Source of the DNA: Ruminococcus sp.
GTDB taxonomy: Bacteria > Bacillota > Clostridia > Oscillospirales > Ruminococcaceae
Direction: 5' to 3'
NCBI GenBank assembly: GCA_024697705.1
Contig: JAILFF010000330.1
Coordinates: forward strand, 1-5,542
DNA: 5,542 nucleotides
Each line of letters begins with the position of its first letter. The stretch's first letter is position 1. Positions 1 to 5,177 of this stretch are shown one piece after another. Under the pieces are notes generated by a model. The model saw nothing but the letters and a program-made list of their open reading frames with translations. It did no database searches and was not told where the DNA came from. The position numbers and the translations under genes were made by a program.

Positions 1-324
1 CCCCATCGGCACATAGCGCAGATGCTCCGCTATCTCGATACGCTTGAATGACGAGGTGTTGAAGCCTGCCCTCGTCTGGAGCATGGTGGTTTTCATGGAA
101 ACGGCTGTTTGCAGCACGATCGACGCAAAAATGATGCCTGCCGAAATATATGCCTGTTTTTCAGACAGTCCGCCCTCCAGTATCGCTTTTATTACGATAT
201 AGACCGCGGGTATACGCATAGCGACAAAGAACGCGTGAAATACGCCTAAAAAGATAGACAGATAGAACTGTTTCCGTTCCCTTTCACCGCAGAGCTCGAA
301 GAATTTTTTGAATGTGCGAAGCAT
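1..324 (-). CDS. ABC exporter-fold half-transporter, N-terminal part only (runs off the left edge)
   Basis: The first 108 codons of a second ABC half-transporter are visible. The ATG at 324-322 follows the TAA of the upstream transporter gene with no gap. Its ribosome site, AGGAGGAGG, lies inside the last codons of that gene, which suggests translational coupling and equal amounts of both subunits. The protein opens MLRTFKKFFELCGERERKQF, then shows a hydrophobic first membrane segment (about residues 21-50, with an IPAVYIVIKAIL stretch) and a second one (about 64-75). It ends at EHLRYVPMG, the place where exporter-type half-transporters usually carry the start of the first long intracellular helix. 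The nucleotide-binding domain lies outside the window, so its Walker motifs cannot be checked. By position and style it is the partner of the complete transporter beside it. The substrate is unknown. I am confident of the family and only moderately of the heterodimer. Confidence 0.88.
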   Translation of the reverse strand, partial: MLRTFKKFFELCGERERKQFYLSIFLGVFHAFFVAMRIPAVYIVIKAILEGGLSEKQAYISAGIIFASIVLQTAVSMKTTMLQTRAGFNTSSFKRIEIAEHLRYVPMG

Positions 325-2103
325 TTATGCCTCCTCCTTTCTTACAGCAATGTGATTTTTCCACATATTCCCGTAAAGCGGACTGTCTGCCATAAGCTCC
401 CGGTGGGTGCCTGCGGCTTCGACCTTGCCGCCGTTTATAAGGAATATCTTGTCTGCGTCGGCAATGGTCGATAGCCTGTGAGCTATGACTATCAGCGTTT
501 TGCCCTCTGTAAGCCGTGAAAGAGAGCTTTGTATCACCGCTTCGCTTTCGGGGTCGGTGTAGCTGGTTGCTTCGTCAAGGATAACGATAGGCGCGTCCTT
601 CAGCATTGCCCTTGCGATAGAGATGCGCTGTTTTTCGCCGCCCGAAAGGTGTCCGCCCGAGCCGCCGCATATCGTCTGATAGCCGTTTTCAAGGGACATT
701 ATGAAGTCATGGCAGCCGCATTTTTTCGCAGCACGGATCACCTCCTCGTCGGTGGCTCCGTCTTTGCCCATGCGTATGTTGTCCATAACGGTCTGATCGA
801 ACAGGTAGTTTTCCTGCGAGACATAAGCGATATGCCTGTTGTATTCTTTCAGAGACATATCCCTGATATTCACGCCGCCTATCCTTATTTCACCCGAATC
901 AACCTCCCAGAGGGAAGCGATAAGCCTTGCGACAGTCGATTTGCCGGATCCCGACGGACCCACGAGCGCGTTCACAGTACCGTCCTTTATTTCCATATCA
1001 ATGCCGTGAAGGACTTCCTTGTCCTTATAGGCAAAATGAACGTCTTTGAGCGATATATCATGACTTTCCGGAACAGCTCTGCTGTTTTCGGGGCGCTCCA
1101 TATCCTTTTCGTCGAGGATATCAGCCATGTCGCTGACTATCTCGCCCACCTTGGAAATGTCGTCCGCGTAACCGAAAGCAGTAATGAGCGGAGTGACCGT
1201 TCCGAATGAAAGAATGATAAGCACTATCAGATCGGCGGGTGCAAGGCTTCCGTTCAGGCAGTACATCACACCCGAAGGGAGCAGCCCGAGCATGGTCGCG
1301 GGGAAGCACGCCATTCCGAAATTCTGCCAGAAATTTTCCTTCTGCATCCAATTGATAAAGCAATCCGCGCCCTCCTTTGCCGCCTTGACGAACTTGCCGT
1401 AGGACGTCCTGCTCTGCCCGAACGCCTTTATTACCTCGATACCTCCGATATACTCCACCGCCGCAGCGTTCAAAGCCTTTGTTTTCTTTATCGTGTCGGG
1501 GTAATACTTCGGCGTTGAAGCCATCATGACCGAGAAAGAGATAAATCCCGCCGGAATACAGATAAGCTGCCACAGACCGACTCTGTGGTCGATGGTCATC
1601 ATATATATGAACATCGTTACCGCACCGATGATATTCGCCGTGAATTCGGGCAGTACGTGAGCGAGCGTAGGCTCTACCTGATCGGCTCTGTCACAGATGA
1701 TGTTTTTGTACTCTCCCGACGAACGTGCCTGCACCGCGCCGAGGGGCATAGTCCCGAGCTTTTTAAGCAGCTTTTTTCTCGCGTTGCCGATAAGCCCGAA
1801 GGTCGCGCTGTGAGACGAATATGTCGATAGACCGTGAAACGCATACCGCAGCCCCCAAAGTATGCCTATCTGCACACCGCGCTGCAAATAAAAGCTCATT
1901 TCGCGCCCTCCCGATATCAGACGGCGGATGATCTCCGCAAGGCAGATGTACGAAAGAAGCATACACGCCACGCCGAGCAATGCCATTATCACGCTCATAA
2001 GATATGTGCCGCGCTTCCCCTCCGTGAACCGCCACAGCCACCCGAAGGTGTTGCGGTTGAGCACAGCCTGCGCAGAGGCTTCGTTCCCGTTTTCTTTTTC
2101 CAT
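325..2103 (-). CDS. ABC transporter, fused permease/ATP-binding half-transporter (YbtPQ/IrtAB-like style)
   Basis: A complete 592-residue half-transporter with one membrane domain and one ATPase domain. About six hydrophobic segments are seen near residues 33-59, 75-92, 154-171, 174-195, 262-283 and 287-311. The ATPase half is intact: A-loop Tyr359, Walker A GPSGSGKST 382-390, Q-loop Gln430, signature LSGGE 486-490, Walker B IVILDE with catalytic Glu511, and H-loop His542. The D-loop reads SYTDPE rather than the common SALD. From memory, a [FY]-[AT]-DPE D-loop is typical of the exporter-fold branch that includes the siderophore importers YbtPQ and IrtAB, so import is possible despite the exporter fold. 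The ATG at 2103 has AAGGAGG 7 nt upstream. It follows a TetR gene and precedes a second half-transporter, the usual layout of a repressor-controlled heterodimeric transporter. The family is certain; substrate and direction of transport are unknown. Confidence 0.95.
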   Translation of the reverse strand: MEKENGNEASAQAVLNRNTFGWLWRFTEGKRGTYLMSVIMALLGVACMLLSYICLAEIIRRLISGGREMSFYLQRGVQIGILWGLRYAFHGLSTYSSHSATFGLIGNARKKLLKKLGTMPLGAVQARSSGEYKNIICDRADQVEPTLAHVLPEFTANIIGAVTMFIYMMTIDHRVGLWQLICIPAGFISFSVMMASTPKYYPDTIKKTKALNAAAVEYIGGIEVIKAFGQSRTSYGKFVKAAKEGADCFINWMQKENFWQNFGMACFPATMLGLLPSGVMYCLNGSLAPADLIVLIILSFGTVTPLITAFGYADDISKVGEIVSDMADILDEKDMERPENSRAVPESHDISLKDVHFAYKDKEVLHGIDMEIKDGTVNALVGPSGSGKSTVARLIASLWEVDSGEIRIGGVNIRDMSLKEYNRHIAYVSQENYLFDQTVMDNIRMGKDGATDEEVIRAAKKCGCHDFIMSLENGYQTICGGSGGHLSGGEKQRISIARAMLKDAPIVILDEATSYTDPESEAVIQSSLSRLTEGKTLIVIAHRLSTIADADKIFLINGGKVEAAGTHRELMADSPLYGNMWKNHIAVRKEEA

Positions 2104-2123
2104 TTATATTCCTCCTTATGATT

Positions 2124-2140
2124 GTTAGCAGCAGCTAACC
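2124..2140 (-). promoter_or_regulatory. Inverted repeat in front of the ABC genes, candidate operator
   Basis: GTTAGC and GCTAAC form a perfect 6-bp inverted repeat separated by 4 nt (2124-2139). On the minus strand it reads GGTTAGCTGCTGCTAACA from 2140. A -10-like TATAAA (2153-2148) lies 7 nt before it, although no good -35 is visible. The same element occurs at the eno promoter (4427-4444) in nearly the same place relative to the -10. It could be a protein-binding site at the start of transcription or, in RNA, a small hairpin just ahead of the ribosome site. The palindrome is seen directly; its role is inferred. Confidence 0.5.
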
Positions 2141-2154
2141 TGTGTGCTTTATAT

Positions 2155-2177
2155 ATGCCCCAAATGATATGGGGCAT
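2155..2177 (-). repeat. Stem-loop between tetR and the ABC genes
   Basis: ATGCCCCA and TGGGGCAT form a perfect 8-bp inverted repeat with a 7-nt loop, beginning 7 nt after the TetR stop codon. The flank on the minus strand is ATATAAAGC, not a T-run, so this is not a standard intrinsic terminator. It may reduce read-through from tetR, protect an mRNA end, or bind a protein. It could make the two ABC genes less expressed than tetR if all three share one transcript. Confidence 0.5.
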
Positions 2178-2183
2178 AGTCTA

Positions 2184-2780
2184 CTATATCCCGAGCCATT
2201 GCTTCCACGCCGGCTGAAAGAATTGTTCCAGCGTTGCGGCATAGTGCATGGCTTGCTCTTTGTTCAGACCGTGGGTGACAGGCTGAAAAAACGATTCGAT
2301 GTAGGAAGTCGTCAGAAGATGAAATTCCGTCATGTCAAATTCATTGACGGTGCAGCCGTTCGATCTAAGCAATTCCAGATAGCGGAGAGTGACTTCCTCT
2401 TCGATCTTTGCGGTCTCATGCACAAAATCCTCATATCTTGACCCCTGCGACTTCATTATGAGCAGCTTGAATTCGTCAAGATGATCGTAGATGAGCGCCA
2501 TCATACGGCTCGCTTCATTATTGTTTTCCTGGCTGTCTGTATGACTGAAATAGTTCTGTTCCATTTCGTGATACAGCGAATGAAAATCACGTATCGCAGG
2601 CTCGACGAGCGAATCGAACATCTCGTCCTTGCTTGCGAAATGCTTGTACAGCCCGCCGACCTGTATCCCGGCTTCCGCCGCTATCCGTCTGAGCGACGCA
2701 TCGGCAAAGCCGTACTCCATGAATTCTTTTTTTGCGGCTTCTATGATCCTTTTGTGGCTTTCGGTTTTGTCCCTCGGCAA
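2184..2780 (-). CDS. TetR/AcrR-family transcriptional repressor
   Basis: Starting at the TTG at 2780 this is a 198-residue protein, a normal TetR length. The N-terminal DNA-binding domain is clear: a first helix (KRIIEAAKKEFMEYGFADAS, about residues 10-29), then the helix-turn-helix LRRIAAEAGIQVGGLYKHF (30-48) and the usual continuation SKDEMF. The rest (about 60-198) is the variable, mostly helical ligand-binding and dimer domain, which I cannot match to a known effector. I prefer the TTG because AGGAGG lies 8 nt upstream. The frame is open up to a GTG at 2834, but that GTG is only about 8 nt after the predicted transcription start and has a poor ribosome site. The gene ends in tandem stops TAGTAG. 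It has its own promoter with operator-like palindromes, suggesting autoregulation, and lies 80 nt before the ABC genes, its probable target. Confidence 0.92.
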   Translation of the reverse strand: MPRDKTESHKRIIEAAKKEFMEYGFADASLRRIAAEAGIQVGGLYKHFASKDEMFDSLVEPAIRDFHSLYHEMEQNYFSHTDSQENNNEASRMMALIYDHLDEFKLLIMKSQGSRYEDFVHETAKIEEEVTLRYLELLRSNGCTVNEFDMTEFHLLTTSYIESFFQPVTHGLNKEQAMHYAATLEQFFQPAWKQWLGI

Positions 2781-2788
2781 GTTTTGCA

Positions 2789-2794
2789 CCTCCT
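2789..2794 (-). promoter_or_regulatory. Ribosome binding site that decides the tetR start (TTG at 2780)
   Basis: On the minus strand AGGAGG is followed by 8 nt and then TTG, ideal spacing for a Firmicute start. The in-frame GTG at 2783-2785 region is too close to this site to use it, and the GTG at 2834 has only AAGGAAA directly against it. A start here removes an 18-residue N-terminal extension that does not look like part of the TetR fold. Confidence 0.75.
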
Positions 2795-2820
2795 CAGTTT
2801 GATTTATTCTACCATTAAAA

Positions 2821-2863
2821 TGAACGCTGTTCACTTTCCTTGATTATAAGTATACACTGTTCA
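2821..2863 (-). promoter_or_regulatory. Two operator-like palindromes at the tetR promoter
   Basis: TGAACGCTGTTCA (2821-2833) is a 13-bp palindrome with TGAAC/GTTCA arms. A degenerate copy, TATACACTGTTCA (2851-2863), has the same length and an identical right arm, and starts exactly 30 bp away, close to three helical turns. The degenerate copy overlaps the -10 box; the better copy lies about 10 to 20 nt after the predicted start. This is a classical layout for autorepression by a TetR-family protein. The palindromes are seen directly; binding by this TetR is inferred. Confidence 0.65.
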
Positions 2864-2877
2864 TTAACGTTTGTCAA
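2849..2877 (-). promoter_or_regulatory. Sigma-A type promoter of tetR
   Basis: On the minus strand TTGACA (2877-2872), a 17-bp spacer and TATACT (2854-2849) give a near-consensus promoter. Transcription would start near 2842, leaving a leader of about 62 nt before the TTG start. It probably also drives the ABC genes by read-through, since no strong promoter is seen between tetR and them. Confidence 0.85.
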
Positions 2878-2905
2878 GGGGTCTTTGTAAATTTTTTTAT
2901 TTCTT

Positions 2906-2945
2906 AAAAAAATATCCCGATACGATCGTTTCCAATCGTATCGGG
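2906..2945 (-). terminator. Intrinsic terminator of eno
   Basis: CCCGATACGAT and ATCGTATCGGG (2916-2926 and 2935-2945) form a perfect 11-bp stem with an 8-nt loop, followed on the minus strand by ATA and seven T residues (2912-2906). It lies about 50 nt after the eno stop codon and before the tetR promoter, separating the two transcription units. Confidence 0.92.
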
Positions 2946-2995
2946 ACTTGGTTTTCCGCAATATTACACAAGCAGAGATTATATATCTTTCCTTG

Positions 2996-4297
2996 TTACT
3001 TCTTTACGTTGAAAGCGCCCATTCCGGGATAGCACGCCGCTCCGCCCAGCTGTTCCTCAATGCGAAGCAGCTGATTGTACTTCGCCACGCGCTCGCTGCG
3101 GCTGGGTGCGCCTGTCTTGATCTGGCAGGTGCCCAGCGCTACCGCGAGGTCGGCGATAGTCGTGTCAGCTGTCTCGCCCGAACGGTGGGAGGAAATAGCC
3201 GTGTAGCCCGCCTTGTGCGCCATTTTGATGGCTTCAAGGGTCTCGGACACGGAACCTATCTGATTGAGCTTGATGAGTATGGAATTAGCCGCACCCAACT
3301 GTATGCCCTTGGCAAGGCGCTCGGTGTTGGTAACGAACAGGTCGTCGCCAACGAGCTGTACTTTGTGACCTATCTGTTTTGTCATCTTCACCCAGCCGTC
3401 CCAGTCCTCCTCGTCGAGACCGTCCTCGATTGAAATAATCGGGTACTTGTCCACAAGCGCTTCCCAATGCGCGATAAGCTCGTCGGAGGTGAACTCCTTG
3501 CCGCTCTTGGGCTGCTTGTAGAAGCCCTTGCCCTTTTCGCTCTTCCACTCGGAGGAAGCCGCGTCCATAGCGATCATGAAGTCCTTGCCAGGCTCGAAGC
3601 CCGCAGCCTTTATCGCTTCGAGGATCTTCTCAATTGCTTCTTCGTCGCTCTTTAAGCTGTTGGGTGCAAAGCCGCCCTCGTCACCGACAGCCGTAACGTC
3701 GCCCATATCTTTGAGCAGCTTTTTGAGCGAGTGGAACACCTCCGCGCACCAGCGCAGACCTTCCTTGAAGCTCGGAGCGCCAACGGGCATTATCATGAAC
3801 TCCTGCGTATCAACGGCGCTGTCGGCGTGGGCTCCGCCGTTAAGAATATTCATCATCGGAACGGGCAGTTTGGTTCCCTGGATTCCGCCCAAAAATCTGT
3901 AAAGCGGAATATCGAGCGAAGCAGCCGCTGCTCTCGCGCAGGCGATAGAAACGGCGAGAATGGCGTTCGCGCCGAGGTAAGACTTGTCCTTTGTGCCGTC
4001 AGCCTGAATCATTGCCGCGTCAATGGCGTAAATATCCGAAGCGTCCATGCCCGAGATAGTCTCGTCAATGACGGTGTTGATGTTCTCCACCGCCTTCTGC
4101 ACGCCCTTGCCGAGATAGCGGCTCTTGTCTCCGTCACGAAGCTCAAGCGCCTCGAACTCTCCCGTGGAAGCACCCGAAGGAGCGGTGCCTCTCGCAACGG
4201 TACCGTCCGCAAGCGTTACCTCCGCTTCGACCGTGGGGTTTCCTCTCGAATCAAGTATCTCGCGCCCTACAACTTTTTCGATCTGCAAATATTCCAT
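2996..4297 (-). CDS. eno: Enolase (phosphopyruvate hydratase)
   Basis: Enolase interconverts 2-phosphoglycerate and phosphoenolpyruvate in glycolysis and gluconeogenesis, in the cytoplasm, with magnesium. The 433-residue length matches bacterial enolases (about 430). The N-terminal REILDSRGNPTVE block and the flexible loop SGASTG (41-46) are present. So are His157, Gln165-Glu166, catalytic Glu207 in VGDEGGFAPN, magnesium ligands Asp245, Glu291 and Asp318, catalytic Lys343 in the signature LIKLNQIGS, and the SHRSGET block with His371-Arg372-Ser373. I chose the ATG at 4297 because AGGAG lies 6 nt upstream and the protein then begins MEYLQIEKVVGREILDSRGN like its relatives. The frame stays open to a GTG at 4345, but that has no ribosome site. 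The gene has its own consensus promoter, a 147-nt leader and a strong terminator, so it is a single-gene unit. Nothing suggests loss of activity. Confidence 0.98.
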   Translation of the reverse strand: MEYLQIEKVVGREILDSRGNPTVEAEVTLADGTVARGTAPSGASTGEFEALELRDGDKSRYLGKGVQKAVENINTVIDETISGMDASDIYAIDAAMIQADGTKDKSYLGANAILAVSIACARAAAASLDIPLYRFLGGIQGTKLPVPMMNILNGGAHADSAVDTQEFMIMPVGAPSFKEGLRWCAEVFHSLKKLLKDMGDVTAVGDEGGFAPNSLKSDEEAIEKILEAIKAAGFEPGKDFMIAMDAASSEWKSEKGKGFYKQPKSGKEFTSDELIAHWEALVDKYPIISIEDGLDEEDWDGWVKMTKQIGHKVQLVGDDLFVTNTERLAKGIQLGAANSILIKLNQIGSVSETLEAIKMAHKAGYTAISSHRSGETADTTIADLAVALGTCQIKTGAPSRSERVAKYNQLLRIEEQLGGAACYPGMGAFNVKK

Positions 4298-4444
4298 GTT
4301 CTTCTCCTGTCCGCCCGAAGGCTTGTATTTAACGTGATCTCTCACATTATTGGCATCACAGGCTCCCTATATACGGAAATCTTTTCGCACAGTCAAACCG
4401 AAAGGAGCCTGCTTTGATCTATTCGTGGTTAGATATTGCTAACC
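4298..4444 (-). promoter_or_regulatory. Long potentially structured 5' leader of eno
   Basis: From the predicted start at 4444 to the ATG there are about 147 nt, long for a housekeeping gene. In RNA order: the start-site palindrome (4444-4427); an 8-bp stem CAGGCTCC/GGAGCCTG (4411-4404 with 4366-4359) enclosing 37 nt; directly stacked on its 5' strand a 5-bp stem TTTCG/CGAAA (4403-4399 with 4387-4383) with an 11-nt loop; a GTGA-GAGA-TCAC hairpin (4345-4334), with a competing 5-bp pairing of 4359-4355 and 4338-4334; and a GCC-TTCG-GGC hairpin (4322-4313) just before the ribosome site AGGAG (4308-4304). I do not recognise a known riboswitch class. The pairings are seen in the sequence; folding and regulation are not shown. 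Confidence 0.5.
4427..4444 (-). promoter_or_regulatory. Inverted repeat at the eno transcription start, candidate operator
   Basis: GGTTAG and CTAACC form a perfect 6-bp inverted repeat around 6 nt. On the minus strand it reads GGTTAGCAATATCTAACC and starts 6 nt after the -10 box, so its first base is the expected transcription start. A protein bound here would block transcription at initiation. Alternatively the mRNA would begin with a short hairpin. It shares GGTTAGC-N4-(T/G)CTAAC with the repeat before the ABC genes. Confidence 0.6.
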
Positions 4445-4450
4445 GATATT

Positions 4451-4479
4451 ATTATATCATATCGTTTTGATCATGTCAA
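4451..4479 (-). promoter_or_regulatory. Consensus sigma-A promoter of eno
   Basis: On the minus strand TTGACA (4479-4474), a 17-bp spacer and TATAAT (4456-4451) match the consensus at every position. Strong transcription fits a glycolytic gene. It lies 28 nt after the stop codon of the methyltransferase gene. Confidence 0.93.
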
Positions 4480-4506
4480 GACCTTTTTCGCATTTTTCAT
4501 AAAAAA

Positions 4507-5163
4507 TTATTCCGTTTTTCTTGCCACCGAATGAAGACGGCAGAAGCCTCTCCGTTCAAAGCTCTCCATATGAAGCCCGGCGTTTTTGCAAAGAGCACTT
4601 ACTTCGTCTCTGCCGTAAACGTGAACGTCGCCCTTGCCCAAAAGATTCAGCAGCGGCATTTCGATATGATTGCAGAACCACCTCACCGCGGAAGAGTTCA
4701 TGGTCATATCCCGCAGTATCAGCCGCCCGTTCGGACGAAGCACGCGGTAAACGCTGTTAAAGAAATCCTGCACGTTGGGGTAGTGATGGAAGCTCTGACA
4801 GCATATCACGGCGTCGAAGGAATTGTCCGCGAAGGGCAGCTTTTCGCAGTCGCCCACCACAAGCTCTACGTTCGGCATTTTCTTCGCTCTTGCGACTTCT
4901 ATCATTTTCGGCGTGAGGTCGATCCCCGTGTAGTGCTTTTCGGGGTATTTCTCGTGCAGTAAGGTCAGCATGGGAGCCGTGCCGCACCCGCAGTCGAGCA
5001 GGTCGGTGAAGGGTTCTTTTTCAAGCTCTGCGAGAACGTCGGGGTAGTCCTTCATGCACATCTTGTATACTCCCGCACGGTCGGTCTCATAGACCGCTGC
5101 GGCTTTTGTGAACTCTTTCAATGAAAGGTCTTTGTACTTTTTTACGTTTATGGTATTATTCAT
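4507..5163 (-). CDS. Class I SAM-dependent methyltransferase
   Basis: A 218-residue protein with the Rossmann-type methyltransferase fold. Motif I is LLDCGCGTAP (55-64), binding S-adenosylmethionine. The acidic residue after strand 2 is Asp82 in YTGIDLTPKMIEVA, which should hold the ribose. VVGDCEKLPF (102-111) carries Asp105 near the adenine, and FDAVICCQSFHHYPN (116-130) is the motif IV region. VLRPNGRLILRD (141-152) is the usual motif after it. This places it in the broad Methyltransf_11/UbiE-like group, whose substrates range from quinones to lipids and small molecules. Nothing here identifies the substrate. The ATG at 5163 has GGAGG 7 nt upstream. The preceding gene ends 14 nt before it, so both are probably one operon. 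After its TAA comes a T-run without a GC stem, so no clear terminator separates it from eno. The family is sure, the function open. Confidence 0.93.
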   Translation of the reverse strand: MNNTINVKKYKDLSLKEFTKAAAVYETDRAGVYKMCMKDYPDVLAELEKEPFTDLLDCGCGTAPMLTLLHEKYPEKHYTGIDLTPKMIEVARAKKMPNVELVVGDCEKLPFADNSFDAVICCQSFHHYPNVQDFFNSVYRVLRPNGRLILRDMTMNSSAVRWFCNHIEMPLLNLLGKGDVHVYGRDEVSALCKNAGLHMESFERRGFCRLHSVARKTE

Positions 5164-5177
5164 CTTTTTTCCTCCAA

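Noticed and set aside
529..1209. Plus-strand open frame of 226 codons opposite the ABC transporter gene.
   Set aside because: It mirrors the ATPase domain coding strand, lacks a recognisable domain, and no plus-strand promoter is seen.
2155..2177. The tetR-downstream hairpin as an intrinsic terminator.
   Set aside because: No T-run follows the stem on either strand, so it is reported only as a stem-loop.
2427..2444. Any further copies of the GGTTAG/CTAACC palindrome inside genes.
   Set aside because: I scanned for GTTAG and CTAAC and found no other paired copy in the window, so only the two spacer copies are reported.
2481..2843. Plus-strand open frame of 120 codons opposite tetR.
   Set aside because: It is antisense to a well-supported repressor gene and shows no domain; it is a shadow of the codon usage of tetR.
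4298..4345. An upstream GTG (4345) that would extend enolase by 16 residues.
   Set aside because: It has no ribosome site and adds residues atypical for enolase, while the ATG at 4297 has AGGAG 6 nt upstream and gives the conserved N-terminus.
3731..4417. Plus-strand open frame of 228 codons opposite eno and its leader.
   Set aside because: It lies antisense to a certain gene, its translation is rich in Arg and Ser as expected for a shadow of a GC-biased gene, and it has no ribosome site or family motif.
4298..4444. Fluoride riboswitch before eno, a known association.
   Set aside because: The conserved GGNGATGG start, the AACCGCC core and the GATG-CTCC end are not found in the right order; only short chance likenesses occur.
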